Shown here piece after piece: positions 1 through 11,966 of a stretch of 64,000 nt of DNA (the first letter of the stretch is position 1; each line of letters starts with the position of its first letter). The stretch is from Odiellus spinosus (lineage: Eukaryota > Arthropoda > Arachnida > Opiliones > Phalangiidae). The stretch spans positions 13,703,726-13,767,725 of the forward strand of contig OY987232.1 of the NCBI GenBank assembly GCA_963920705.1, given 5' to 3'. The position numbers and the translations under genes are program-made. The notes under the pieces are model-generated. The model was not told the DNA's origin. It saw only the letters and a list, made by a program, of their open reading frames with translations, and made no database searches.

Positions 1-415
1 ATTTGCGTACATAATTATCTCACGATCTAATGTCGCTAGATTCTGCAACTTTACTTCTGACGAAACATAAAAGTCTGACGTAGTTCGTGGTATAATTTGT
101 CAATTTTAAGTTAAATTTGTCTCTAGTTTCGATAATAAATGTATATTATAACGGTGTTTTACGGATAACCTCGAAGATGTCGCCACGATAAAGCATATTA
201 TTCGAGACCCGTCACCGTCTGGCCTACAGCGTGCCCACCCGCCTCCGCGAGAGACGGGATATAAGGGAAGATATTTAAGAGAGAGTTTAGTAGACTGGGA
301 AATAAATCATTCCAAAACAACCCTTACCCCAGAAAAACTGAGACGCCTATTATGAAAATCAGTATTAATTATCCCATTACTACTATACCGCGTGATTAGC
401 ATGGGGTGTTTGAAT
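1..415. mobile_element. Repeat family I, copy 1 (cut by window edge)
   Basis: This stretch is repeated at about 22600-23070 and 24930-25420, and inverted at about 9424-9745. Shared blocks include TATCTCACG, the ACTTTACTTC run and a GCCCACCCGC-rich part followed by GACTGGGAAATAAATCATTCC-like sequence. No coding capacity was seen, so this is probably a non-autonomous element or an old duplication. Its left end lies outside the window. Confidence 0.6.
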
Positions 416-485
416 CACGTTCAGCATTTTTGCTGCCTAAGCCTATGGGAAAATGGCTGGTTACGTTCAATATTTATCTAATAAC

Positions 486-744
486 CTTCTTTAACATAGT
501 TGTAATCGTATTCCGTGGTGAAATTAGTTGAATTTGACCAATCAGTTTCATTCCAATCTTCTTCCCAGTCATTCGTCATCAGCCATGATTTGTTAGATCG
601 AAATTCAAATTTAAGGAATAATAGTCCAATCCAAATTAGGCTCGGAATCCAAGTTTTTAAATTAAAAAGAATTCTGTTCTTCGACAATGGAAATATTCCT
701 ATAACCATTAATAAGACGTTGAACAAGTTGTATCCGACAGGCAT
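486..744 (-). CDS. GR-like receptor cassette GRa, exon 1 (partial gene)
   Basis: This is the first exon of a gustatory-receptor-like membrane protein, read leftward from ATG at 744. It encodes 86 residues plus one base and starts MPVGYNLFNVLL, like the other cassettes. A hydrophobic stretch (about residues 33-48) is followed by an Asn/Thr-rich segment with possible N-glycosylation sites. It ends at a donor, G|GTTATT, in the same position and phase (1) as exon 1 of the cassette starting at 17195, which is its closest relative here. The remaining exons must lie left of base 1. Read without splicing, the ORF stops two codons later, so splicing is inferred from the paralogue. The role as a chemoreceptor is inferred from family resemblance. 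Confidence 0.6.
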
Positions 745-995
745 CGTTGTAAAGTACTTGGCATAAGAATTAAAATACGCGAAAACTCAACACGAAGAAT
801 GAAACTGCTCCTATGAAAGTCTAAGTGGGTAATGAAATAATTGTTTCTGTGTTATGGGTGATGAGGATGATTACGTGTTAGTCTAGTGAGAAGGTTGAAG
901 GGTGTGGTCGGATGCATTGTTTATGTGTTAGAAACTATATTAATTAGCTTTTAGGTTATAACAAATGCCTGACATATTTTTTATATATGAAATAT

Positions 996-1314
996 CAGAA
1001 GCCGATGAAACCCTCCTTTGAAGTCTATTACTCCCGGGTCTTGTCTACCCCTCTCTGTATGGGTTTGTATCAAAATTCGCGATTCGTACGCCTCCTAACG
1101 GTAGATATTTTCGGAGCGGGAGTTCGTCCAGAGAATATCTCTAGCAGCCTTGGAGTTCGTCCACCAAACGTCGTCGTATGTGGAAAGAGAGAGAATTTCA
1201 AATTTTCCGTAGACAGGGGGTATGAAGTAGGACCCCTTCGATCTCGTAAAATTGGGAATTTTGCTCATACAGAGAGGAGTAGTAGACTTCAAAGGAGGGT
1301 TTCATCGGCTTCTG
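996..1314 (+). mobile_element. MITE family A, copy 1
   Basis: Short foldback element with inverted ends CAGAAGCCGATGAAACCCTC. A 7-bp target duplication, GAAATAT, lies directly on both sides. This copy lacks about 20 bp near its right arm compared with the usual 337 bp. Its small ORFs are by-products of the sequence and not genes. Confidence 0.9.
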
Positions 1315-1431
1315 GAAATATGTAGGCCTACATTTATTAATTGCTTTCAACACAGTCGAAGAATAGCGGCGAAGCCTGGTGGTAATCCGATAATCGATTT
1401 GCACTCTACCACAAGTTTTTGGGGTCCAATT

Positions 1432-1560
1432 AAAGGGAGAATGCAACCTAAATCGATTCCTTATCGTTTAAATAGGCATAATACAACAGAATTGTTTTTT
1501 TTTTGTAATTTAAAATTTACAGTCAAAATAGGCTTAGCTATATTCATGGAGATATCCTTT
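1432..1560. mobile_element. Family D foldback element, partial copy
   Basis: It begins with the family's outer end, AAGGGAGAATGCAACC. It carries the GTTTAAATAGGC and AATAGGCTTAGCT blocks seen in the copies at 10.7, 11.6, 13.4, 35.8 and 56.2 kb. It ends about 33 bp downstream (in the gene's direction) of the exon 2 donor of receptor GRe. Confidence 0.6.
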
Positions 1561-1592
1561 AACGTTTGAGTTTCGTCTTTATAAATTTTTAC

Positions 1593-4500
1593 CTCATTGT
1601 ATGGGTAGTCTCCAACACAAATGATGATGAGTTTAATTAGGCTGATGATCAGTTTTAGAACTATCCTGTTGAGAAAATCTTCGCTTTCCATCTCATTTGT
1701 GGTGCTTGCCTTGTCGATGTAAAATATGGAAAAGCACGCTGTTAACAGACTATCAAAAACGCTGATAGCTAACATCACCGATGTAATTGATACGGTTTTC
1801 TCGAACATCGAGTTTATGTCAACGAGACGTAATCTTAATTCTTGAAGCCGTTCCAAAATTTTTTTAGAATCACTGTTTTCTTTAAATCAAAATAACACTT
1901 ATTAAGTAATTTTAACTTGTAACAGAAGTCAATGAAACCGACCTTTGAAATCCATATTTCACCCTAGTTTGACCATGAATTAATGTGTATTAAGGTTAGA
2001 CAACTCATCAGAAAGGAAGCTAAACCTATTCGTACGGAATTCCTAAGCTCTATGTATACCTCTCAGTAAAATAAATCTTAGAGATAACGGTGAGCGTAGC
2101 TTTGCACGCACTGCAAAATTAAGGTGGATTACAGTAATAGGTTTTTGCCACCTGCTCACAAATTTTCTACTACGTAAATGGATCGGGGCATCTAGAAACG
2201 ACTTGTGTTTGAGTTCGCTAGTCTCTCCTTTCTCTTCATTAACGACTGTGCTGACCGCGTGACGTCATATGCCGCCATGGTCGATAAGTTCTAGGTTTAC
2301 GCCGTCACTCGGGAGAAAGCTCGGCCTTCGAAACTCGTAAAATACACTGTGACGCCACTACGTCGGGGTCTACTTTCGAGCTAGCAACAGAGGGAAATTA
2401 CCCATTAGACGAAAGCCCTTTATGGGACGTTAGAATAATTTACTTGAAAGGACTGTTTCATTGACTTCTACTGAAGATGACAAGCATATCTCAAAACCTA
2501 AGAAACCTTAAAATAGAGACTGAAGGAAATCGTGTGTAATACGCCATAACTTAATTTTTTTGGATTTCTTAGACCATAAAATATATGTTATTTAGTACAA
2601 AAAAGTAAATAAAATAAATAAATTGCGAAGAAACAGTATTTAAAGAAGTACTTAGAAATTTCAAATTTACAGGTCGACCACCATTTTGTTTCTTGCTCGG
2701 AGGGAAAGAGATACAAGCCAATCAAATCTCGTATTTTTATTCCAATATTATATGCAAAAGGCAAGCCCCCAAAAGGTGGCGCCACATTTCCAATAAAATC
2801 GATATAAATACACCTCTTGCATTTATTTTGACCCCCTCCAAAGGGGTAGGCAGCCCACAGAATCAGACACGCAAAGGGGATGAAACATCGCCGTCACTGC
2901 GCATGAGCTCATCATTCCCCTTTACAGGTCTGATTCAGTGGGTTGCCTACCCCCTTTGGAGGAAGTCAAAATAAACGTTAACAGTTTGGTTTTTCGAAAC
3001 CTTGTTGGAAACCGTGACGCCATCTAACAAAACGCGTAAGATTTTCCCAGAGTAATATTATGATTGGCTGGTATCCTTTTTTCTACATGGAACAAGATGG
3101 TGGACGATTTAAATAAGTCGGAAGGGTAAAACGCTTACTTTATACCTTAATTTTGGAGCAATTAAGCGGAGTAAAAATTTTTGACTATAGCAAGGGACCT
3201 TTCATTACTGTTTTATCTGTTTTTCCTTCAGGCTCCCTTTAATTTTTTCATTTTACATTAATTATTTTAATTGTTACTACCGAATTTGTTTAACATTTTA
3301 TAACCAGTGACTTGTGTACCGAATTAACACTCTGACAGGGCGAAGTACGGCGTCAACTAGCCAATTAGAGTAGGAGACGTTTTTTTATCGCCCTTATACA
3401 TTATTAAAGAATTAACGCAAATTGAAATAATTAAAGGATGACGAGTTGTAAAATATAAGTACAAATGTGTGAAGTGTGACCGAAAAAACGCCTATACAAA
3501 ATTTCAATCAAAAATATTCAATCGTTTTCTCGTAAAGACGCTTTGAAATTTGCCTTTTTGATGACGCCCTTCTCGTGAAACTATTTAGCTGCGTTCATAC
3601 TAAGCCTTGGAATCGATTTAAACCGTTTCAGAACGTTTTCATGGAAACCGTCTTCTTCGTATCGATTTCATTTGATTTCTCGAAACTGCTTCGGGAACCA
3701 GTTTCGTACCGATTCGGTTTCAATAGATGAAGCTACAATAAATCGATTTATAAAGATAGTGCTTGAACACGTGACGCTTAAAACCATTATTAGCGATTTG
3801 AATATCGGTTTGATTTTGCCGTTTCAAATCGATTAATGAATGCTAGTGTGACCGTAGCTACAGTAATAGACCCTCACAGAATTTGGACCGGCAGTTTCCG
3901 ATTTGTAAAATTATTGTTTTGAAATTTTATGAATAGACGACGTGTTTTTAAATGTACTAAAACTATTTAGCTACTGTCACACTAACATTTCTTAATCGGT
4001 TTGATATGGTAAAGTCTAACCGATATTGGAATCGCCAGGAATCGTTTTAAGCGTCACGTGTTCACGCGTTATCTTTATAAATCGATTTGTTATAGCTTCA
4101 TCTATCGGTTGTTGAAACCGAATCGGTACGAAACTGGTTCCCGAAGTAGTTTCGAGGAATCGAATCAAATCGATTCGAGAAAAGAAAATCCATTCGAAGG
4201 CCTAGTATGAACGCGGCTTAAGTATAATCAGAGGTATATAATAACCCCCTTCGGGGGGAAATATGAAAGGTAGGCAAAATCGACGAACAACAAGTGCCCG
4301 GCGTAAATCGCGGCGGATCGACACACCGCTTTACTCCCAAAAAATAGTTACACCATTTTGAACCTCACAAAATTTTCCCTACGCACACTTCCGGAACTCG
4401 CGAGCTGAAGTCAACCTTCGACTCCATTTTAACAGACAGCCTGACTCCTGAGGCAGGAAGTTCTAAACACAAATCGAGCCGTCTTGTTTATACAAAGACC

Positions 4501-5473
4501 ATTTACTAGAGTAGCGACATTGAGAAGTCCAGCGCGAGCTAGTGGCCTAGATAGTCAGCAGCGAGCTCTTGTTGTTCGTGATTTTTAGCATTGGTAGTAT
4601 AGGGGCTTTCATACTTCCCCCCGAGGGGGGTTATTATATACCTCTGGTATAATGTATTATTAATTTTTAGACTTAGCGGTGTCACCCTTCAATGGTACTG
4701 TATCTATTAACACGCTCTTTAAGAATATAATTACCTTCTTCCAGTAAAGTATCGAAAAATTCCTTCAAATCTTCGGTGTATTCTTTAATGACGAATTTGA
4801 AGAACAAACTGTAATAAATCAATAAACCTTCGACTGCAAAAGTCCCTATAGTTTCGATAATAGCTGACAGTATATCTATAGTAAAAGATATCACGAATCG
4901 CGTGACGGATTTAAAAATTTGCACTTCGTCATAGAGATCCATTCCAAAAAAGGACACAAAGACGACGACATTGAGAACCAAAAACCAGCAACCACATTTC
5001 ATCATACGACGATTAAAAATTCTCTGATGCGTTAGATTATTTTCACTCTCTCGTATTTCTAATTTCAATCCGGCAATTAAGAACCGACGTCTAAAGCTAA
5101 AAACTAATATCAAGGCTCGATAGATATAATCTTTGGAAAGGAAGAATAATAGTATTGTTAACACTTTGACGGACCCTACACCTACTTCTTCTTCCTGATG
5201 GTCAGATGGCACTTTGTTCGATTGAAATCTTCCATTCGCGTCACTCGTGGTGAAGTTGAAAGCATTCTCAGTTTTATTCCATGGAATAGGATCAATTGTG
5301 TCACCGCCGAAGGCATCTTGGTCCAAATCAGCGCACAATTTTATTATCAAAATAATTAACCAAAAAATATTCGGCATCCAGGTTTTTAGATGAAAACGCA
5401 ATTTATGTTTTGAAACTGGATAAACTCCCATTGCGTAAAGCAATACGGTAAATAATTTGTACGAAACAGGCAT
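1593..5473 (-). CDS. GR-like receptor cassette GRe (two exons seen)
   Basis: Seven-transmembrane gustatory-receptor-like gene, minus strand. Exon 1 is 4735-5473 (ATG at 5473, start MPVSYKLFTVLL, 246 codons plus one base) and ends at the donor G|GTAATT. Exon 2 is 1593-1879, with acceptor TTTAAAG and donor GAG|GTAAAA. The join restores the sequence LLEE-ENSDSKK, matching paralogues, and exon 2 has exactly the length of GRd exon 2 (287 bp). Hydrophobic segments follow the same order as in GRc. The visible product ends at ...GDYPYNE, before the last transmembrane segment. Only about 550 bp of non-element DNA lies between this donor and the next cassette, and no exon for that segment was seen there. 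The 2.9-kb intron holds elements J, K, C and B. The family call is from sequence pattern; ligand and cell type are unknown. Confidence 0.65.
1923..1960 (+). mobile_element. Fragment of MITE family A end
   Basis: A diverged single end, CAGAAGTCAATGAAACC followed by CTTTGAAATC, matches the family A terminus. No second end or target duplication was found. It is a relic or a chance partial match. Confidence 0.4.
2655..3125. mobile_element. Repeat family J, copy 1, interrupted by element K
   Basis: It shares long blocks with 29180-29490: GGTCGACCACCATTTTG, GATGGCGCC-like, GACGCCATCTAACAAAAC and AACAAGATGGTGGA. The outer blocks are roughly inverted (CGACCACCAT versus ATGGTGGACG), as in a MITE. Element K lies inside this copy and is absent from copy 2. 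Confidence 0.65.
2822..2975. mobile_element. Element K: 154-bp hairpin MITE nested in J
   Basis: The ends are inverted over about 45 bp: TTTATTTTGACCCCCTCC on the left and GGAGGAAGTCAAAATAAA on the right. Inner arms carry GGGGTAGGCAGCC and GGTTGCCTACCCC. It is absent from the sister copy of J at 29.2 kb, which indicates insertion. Confidence 0.7.
3585..3860. mobile_element. MITE family C, copy 1
   Basis: It has diverged inverted ends: TTAGCTGCGTTCATACTA on the left and GTGTGACCGTAGCTA on the right. The interior is rich in ATCGATTT. It is paired head to head with copy 2, 105 bp away, so the two form a large inverted repeat. Another copy is at 34.0 kb. Confidence 0.6.
3967..4221. mobile_element. 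MITE family C, copy 2 (inverted)
   Basis: Opposite orientation to copy 1: it begins TTAGCTACTGTCACACTA and ends AGTATGAACGCGGCTTAA. Element B copy 1 was inserted at its right border. Confidence 0.6.
4229..4646 (+). mobile_element. MITE family B, copy 1
   Basis: 418-bp element with ends CAGAGGTATATAATAACCCC / rightward inverse, flanked by the 7-bp duplication GTATAAT on both sides. The interior is nearly identical to copy 2 at 7396, which has the same length. No coding capacity was seen. Confidence 0.9.
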
Positions 5474-5559
5474 TTTAATTGTACGTGATCGCCGGATGAC
5501 TCGCGTCTTCTAGCTGTAATCCAAAATGGTCCAATATAATAGTCACTCTGGGAAATGAG

Positions 5560-5604
5560 ATTTTCTATATATAGACTTCAGGGCGTTGTTACGTTATGAT
5601 TAAA
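5560..5604 (-). promoter_or_regulatory. Putative promoter of GRe
   Basis: On the gene strand, an AACAACGCCC block is followed by a TATATATAG box, about 85-130 bp before the ATG. The same TTA..A..AACGCCC block lies 102-126 bp upstream of GRc and GRd. This is comparison by eye; the start of transcription is not known. Confidence 0.45.
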
Positions 5605-7027
5605 CGATTTTTTTTCAGTGCTCGCGTGTACTCTTCAAGTGTGTGTATAACAGCTCTGGTATATTTTGGATCGATTGGATTATGTCTATGTTAATATATT
5701 TTTACAAAACGTACTGTAGTGTCAAGAGACTGGATTCGGTCGAGTAGTTTTAATGTCAATTAGTATGCAATGAGAATTTCAAACTCCACGTTCTGATTGG
5801 ATAAAGTTAAAGCAAGAATTCATACAGGTTTTATTAATTAAAACTAAAAATCCTCATTTTTAATTAATAAAACCCAGATTTTACTTAAATATCCATGAAG
5901 TAGCAGTTATTTTTCTAAAAATAATCTAGCATTTTCGTGATAACAGTTATATTGACGACTTTCATTTCAAAATAACCGAAAATAGTTAATTTTTATCTTA
6001 ATTGGGGCACCATTACTATTGTTTTTATTTATTATACCACCTTATCCAAACGCCGAGCCCTACAAACCGAGGGATATTTAACAGTGGGCACCTACCTTAA
6101 AGATGAATAATACCCGAAAATTACCCGAAAGGTACTCGGGTAAACAAGTAAACAAATGAACGAGATATATATTTCATTTCAACTTGTAATTTTTTCGTAT
6201 TAATTAATTAATAATTATTAATTAATGCTTACCTTTTATAGTATATCAATTAATGTTTCAGTCAAAACAAAAACTCGGTAATTGGATAGCGAAGTGTCAA
6301 CTTAATCTATACTAACCTTCAAAGGAAACGACCGAGAAGAAATGAACTTTTAAGTTTAGTTATTCGCGTAATATGCTATTTCATAACCCTCTCCCCCTAG
6401 CGACCTAGAAAGAGTGAGACAAGTTTTAGCTATAAGACGCTGACCGAGTTGCGCGCGCATCTGCTAAAGAATTCTTAAAGGAAAAGTGAAATAAAAGCAT
6501 TATTTTTTAGGAAAAGATTTTCAAATCATGCCCGGGCGTGTTTAGGAGGTCTAGGGGATCGTCAAGTTCGCTGGGTTGTGTTAAATCACCTTTTATTGGA
6601 GTATTATACTAATCTAATAGTGCAAAACCATCGGATGCTTGAAAAATGGAGATATAATGATCATTCTCTCAGTTACTAGTAGTTGTAATTTATAATTATT
6701 TTTCACTTATTTTACATCATTTAAATTTCTTTTACTACACAAATCAAATTACCCGAATATTCGACAGAGATTTAGATACCCGATCCGATAGGAAAATCTT
6801 CAATTACCCGATACTCAAAATTCATTGGATGCTGTAGCTTATTTGTAGTACAGCTAATTGGATGTAATGAGCATTAATTGGTTAATTGTAAAACTCTTTG
6901 TGTTATTTTAACACAAATATTCCTGCCCCGATTACTAACTTTAAAAAGAAAGATGAATTAACTCTGTAATTAATTTTAATCAAAGATGACATGAGTAAAA
7001 CTGTTTATAATTAAAGAAACCCCAGAC

Positions 7028-7145
7028 CAGATGCCGATGAAACTCTCCTTTGGGGCTTTGTTTAACCATGTCTAAAGCGGTTATGTTTCAAAAATCCCTA
7101 TTTATACGCCTCCTAACGGTAGATATTTTGGGGTGGAAGTTGAGG
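7028..7145 (+). mobile_element. Degraded MITE family A piece
   Basis: It starts CAGATGCCGATGAAACTCTC and includes the family A block CGCCTCCTAACGGTAGATAT. It then loses similarity, and no right end was found. Confidence 0.6.
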
Positions 7146-7395
7146 TTCAACTGCCACGCCAAAAGTAGCCCTAGAGGGGAAATTGTTTGTGGGCGGAGTT
7201 TTATTTCACTCGTTTCCGTGAAAAATAAATACACTGATTTTTTTTTCTTATTTGATGGATAAAAAAAGACCGGTGGTTCTCACGGTCTCACCAGCCGCTT
7301 TTTCCGAAGTTCAAGAAAAGTTAGCAAAAATAGGGAAAAGCTGAGATGGTTTTACACAAAAAGTCACCCAACTTTCACTTGAATATAAATATAAC

Positions 7396-7813
7396 CAGAG
7401 GTATATAATTACCCCCTTCGGGAGGAAGTATGAAAGGTAGGCAAAATCGACGAACAACAAGTGCCCGGCGTAAATCGCGTCGGATCGACACACCGCTTTA
7501 CTCCCAAAAAATAGTTACACCATTTTGAACATCACTAAATTTTCTCTACGCACACTTCCGGAACTTGCGAGCTGAAGTCAACCTTCGACTCCAATTTAAC
7601 AGACAGCCTGACTCCTGAGACAGGAAGTTCTAAACACAAATCGAACCGTCTTGTTTATACAAAGACCATTTACTAGAGTAGCGACATTGAGAAGTCCAGC
7701 GCGAGCTAGTGGCCTAGATAGTCAGCAGCGGGCTCTTGTTGTTCGTGATTTTTAGCATTGGTAGTATAGGGGCTTTCATACTTCCCTCCGAAGGGGGTTA
7801 TTATATACCTCTG
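7396..7813 (+). mobile_element. MITE family B, copy 2
   Basis: 418 bp, the same length and orientation as copy 1. Ends CAGAGGTATATAATTACCCC / inverse, with the 7-bp target duplication ATATAAC on both sides. The close similarity to copy 1 suggests recent activity. Confidence 0.9.
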
Positions 7814-8205
7814 ATATAACCCATTATCCAGAAATTTAAGGGAGCTGAAACCATCTAAAAGATCATAAATTACAAATTTGCCCTTGAGAGCATCTGAACA
7901 AAGAGTACGCGTGGGAACGTTAGAGCTGGGGATCCTTCGTACATTTGCTGGGAATGAATCACGTAAAACATTTTTTGTCACGAAGCTCCTAGCCCGGAAA
8001 AGATATCTGGTACCAATATCGAGTATTGGGGAAAAAAAGGGGACATCGACATTTTTACGAAAAGTTATTTTTTAGGCTGTATATGTACGGAGAAAGAGCC
8101 TTTAGAAACTTCCATATATAAACCGTGTAATTGTTTTTAGGAATGTATTTATTTGCTCCTACTCCTACACTTTCGCTAAAAATAATTACACGCTCTCTTA
8201 TTTAT

Positions 8206-8542
8206 CAGAAGCCGATGAAACAATCCTTTGAAGTCTACTACTCTAATGTTCGATATAGCGCGCCTCTCTGTATGGGTAAAATTCCCAATTTTACGAGATC
8301 GGAGGGGTCCTACTTCATACCCCCTGTCTACGGAAAATTGGAAATTCTCTCTCTCCACAAACGACGACGTTTTTTTGACGAACTCCAAGGCTGCTAGAGA
8401 TATTCGCTGGACGAACTCCCGCTCCGAAAATATCTACCGTTAGGAGGCGTACGAATCGCGCTTTTTGAAACTAAGCCATACAGAGAGGGGTAGACAAGAC
8501 CCGGGAGTAATAGACTTCAAAGGAGGGTTTCATCGGCTTCTG
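8206..8542 (-). mobile_element. MITE family A, copy 2
   Basis: Full-length 337-bp copy in the opposite orientation to copy 1. Inverted ends CAGAAGCCGATGAAAC, and 7-bp duplication TATTTAT on both sides. Confidence 0.92.
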
Positions 8543-9040
8543 TATTTATGTATTAAGATCATTCCTTAGATGGAACCTTGGAATTCTTTCTTTTGGCTGT
8601 TCATGAGAAATCGGGACTAAAACAACATATTGTACACTTAAGAATTCGACTGTTTTTGGGCTCTATAAGTGCTCTAGTTTTGGTGACTACTTCAAGAGTC
8701 CGGAAACTGCAAATCGACTGTTTTTAAAACGAATCATTTAGTAGCGAAAACCCGTGAAAAATCACGGGAGTTTTTTAGAATTTTTAAAGAACTTTCAAGC
8801 ACTTTTAAGAATTTTCTAGACTTATCCAGACTTCTCTGGAAGCTTCTAGAACAATGTGGGAAAGGTTACGGATTTACTCACGTACGGACATTGAAAATTA
8901 GTGTTTGATTAAACTAATTAGCTTAAACTAATTTCATAAAGGTTTATAAAATGGTCGGTTTCCCTTTTTTAATTATAGAAAAAATTAAGAAAATTTATTT
9001 GCCATAACTTATACAATTATGTACCACACTCTAAAACAGC

Positions 9041-9064
9041 AAAAAAAAAAAAAAAAAAAAAAAA
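9041..9064 (+). repeat. Poly-A tract
   Basis: A run of about 24 A residues. No retroposed gene or target duplication was recognised beside it. Confidence 0.8.
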
Positions 9065-9423
9065 GAGGTGACGTAATAGGATGGGATACCCAAAGAAACA
9101 CAATATCAAACCTCATAGTCTTTTTCAACAGCTGGTATTATAAAATAACCTTGGAACCATTAAACAGGGTCGTTAAAAAGATGCTGTTTCAATGGAAAAT
9201 GTTGCTTTTTTGAAGATTGGAGCAATGTATAGGATTATCTATTGTTTTCTCAACCTTGAAACCAAGAAAAAGAGCCGTTATATACAACTTGTTTCTATGT
9301 AAAATATTCCTTTTTTTTCAAGATTGAAACAATGTTAAGATTTTTAATACTATCAATTCTTGAATACAACCAGATGCTTTAAATTCCTTTAACAAATAAA
9401 CCAAGGCATGGAAGATCTGACTA

Positions 9424-9745
9424 AGCTTAGTTCACACGTAACGAAAAATACTCTACCTTTATAATATACATTTCTTATCGTAACTAGAGAAAAATTAAAC
9501 TTAAAATTGTCAAATTTTTCCACGAACTACGTCTGACTTCTATGGTTCGTCGGTAGTAAAGTTGAAGAATCTAGCGATATTAGAACGTGAGATAATAGGT
9601 ACGGAAATTAACAAATTTCGATTAGTTATTTTAAAACAAGATTCGTTAATCTCTCGCGTTATAATTATCAAAATTACATCATGAACTGAAGAAGATTTTA
9701 ATTGAAATTTAAGTGAAAACCGCTAATGGTTATACATCCAATTGA
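9424..9745. mobile_element. Repeat family I, inverted copy
   Basis: Reverse complement of blocks shared with 1-415, 22.6 kb and 24.9 kb: CGAACTACGTCTGAC, AACGTGAGATAATAGGTACG and AATTACATCATGAACTGAAG. No ORF was seen. Confidence 0.6.
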
Positions 9746-9914
9746 AGTCTGAATATTCTTATCTAATGAGTAGGTTTGCCACCTTTTGGTTTCGTACTAA
9801 AATTATTACAAAGCTGCACTATAGGGGAGAATAGCGAGTTTGAGATGGGTAGCGCCATCTGCTAGACGGGAATAATCCATATAAAGATTCTATCATTCTT
9901 ACTGTCAATTATTC

Positions 9915-10251
9915 CAGAAGCCGATGAAACCTTCCTTTGATGTCTATTACTCCCGGGCCTTGTCTACCCCTCTCTGTATGGGTTAGTTTCAAAAAGCGCG
10001 ATTCGTACGCCTGCTAACGGTGGATATTTTCGGAGCGGGAGTTCGTCGAGCAAATATCTCTAGCAGCCTTGGAGTTCGTCAAAAAAACGTCGTCGTTTGT
10101 GGAGAGAGAGAATTTCCAATTTTCCGTAGACAGGGGGTATGAAGTAGGACCCCTCCGATCTCGTAAAATTGTGAATTTTACCCATACAGAGAGGAGCGCT
10201 AAATGGAACATTAGAGTAGTAGACTTCAAAGGAGGGTTTCATCGGCTTCTG
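9915..10251 (+). mobile_element. MITE family A, copy 3
   Basis: Full-length 337-bp copy with CAGAAG inverted ends and the 7-bp duplication ATTATTC on both sides. Confidence 0.92.
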
Positions 10252-10689
10252 ATTATTCGCAAAGCTGGCCGGCCCCATCTACAAAAATTAGTAATCGGCC
10301 ACAAATAGATGTTTTTCAAGGCTTAAGAGATTTCAAAATCGGGTCTTTTTTAAATATTCGCTGAATACGTCATATTTTAACAAATTAAACCAATTTTTAG
10401 AAACCAAGTACGCGAATTGAAAGTATTTGTAGTTCGCTTGATAATAAGTACGGCAAAATACCCTTTTTGGTGAGTTACCCATTGACTACACCCTTAATAT
10501 TTTTTTCATCGTTATGTATCTTTTTTCTATGACATTTTGAAGGCTTTACTAAATCCTAAAATTAGCAAGCGTACATAAGCGTTTTGATATCAAGAATTTT
10601 TTAACAATAAACACGTGGTTACTATATTTAATAAATACATTATTTCTATATTTTCAAAGATTTCGCTTAAACAAATTCATTAACTTTCT

Positions 10690-11106
10690 TTAAACCTAAA
10701 CTGATTTTTTTATTGGTTCTTTATTGTTTAAATAGATATAATCCACCAATAAAAAGTTTACGAACATATATTAAACTAGAAATAAATTTAAAACTTAACG
10801 GGAAAATAGGCTTAGCGGGATTCGTGGAGATCCTGAATTGCTTACGTGTAATGTCTAGTGACCAATGAGCAAAGGGTAATCGTTCACGCAAGATCTCCAT
10901 GAGACTTACAATCGCGTTCGATTGGTCGCTAGACCTTATACGCGAGGAAATCAGTATCTCCATGAATCCCGCTAAGCCTGTTTTCCAAGTAAGTTTTAAA
11001 TTTATTTCTAGTTTAATATTTGTTTGTATTTTTTTTTAACAGTGGAATAGGCCTATTTAAACGACAAGGAACCGATAAAAAGTCACTTGTTTTTAGGTTG
11101 CATTTC
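10690..11106. mobile_element. Family D foldback element, copy 1
   Basis: Nearly palindromic element. The left arm has TAAACTAGAAATAAATTTAA and ATAGGCTTAGCGGGATTC. The right arm has the inverse, ending AGGTTGCATT. Central ACCAATGAGC and ATTGGTCGCTAG are also inverted. A transcript would fold into a long hairpin. Borders are approximate. Confidence 0.65.
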
Positions 11107-11599
11107 CAAATTTTCTCAAAGCATTTGTTGTTCAGCTGTATATTCGAAAATAGCGATTTCTAAGAACAGTTTAAAAAGCCTGGACTGATTACGATATATC
11201 ATAGAGCCGCTGATATCTAACCACGACAATCGATCGTTAACTTTATAATCATCCTGCGCATGCGTTACAGGCATTATGAATATAACAAAAGTTATTTGCG
11301 TTATTCCTGTGTGAATATGTTTGGTGGTTTCCGACAACAGTTTGTTTTAAGAAACATGAGTCATACGATGAATCTGTGAAATCGCTATAAAGCAGGTCTT
11401 CCTTCTTCGAAATATTCAGCTTTCATGGTTTGGTCCCAAACTGTATGGCGATTGGCGTGTAGCTTTCAATGCTGGGCTTGTAGAAGCATTTTACGATTGA
11501 ATGTTGTTAATCTTGGCACAATATCACTGTGTAAGTTATTACAGCACCAGCTATCTGTAACGAAATATCATAAAATATTAACAAATGATTTTTTATCCA

Positions 11600-11920
11600 T
11601 TACCTAGCTTTTAAATAGGCCTAATTCACCAGTAAAAAAATACAAACAAGTTTTAAATCTAAAAATAACCCTGAAAAAAGGCTTAGCTGGATTCATGGAG
11701 ATCACTTGAATTCCCCGTATAAGGACTAGTGACCAATAACATTTATCGATGGCTCTTATATCGGGAATGCAGGATCTCCATGATCAATGTCATTGGTTGC
11801 TAGGCCTTATAGGTGGAGTTAAAGGATATCTCCATGAATCCAGCTAAGCCAATTTTGATGGTAAGTTTTAAATTTATTAATAGTTCAATATTTGTTTGTA
11901 AATTTTGTTAAGTTGAATTC
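11600..11920. mobile_element. Family D foldback element, copy 2
   Basis: It shares the AAATAGGCCTAATTCACC start, the GGCTTAGCTGGATTCATGG block and its inverse CCATGAATCCAGCTAAGCC. The outer ends are less complete than in copy 1. Confidence 0.65.
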
Positions 11921-11966
11921 TCTCTTTAAACTGAAACAACTTGGCCAAATTCATGTTGTGTTATAC

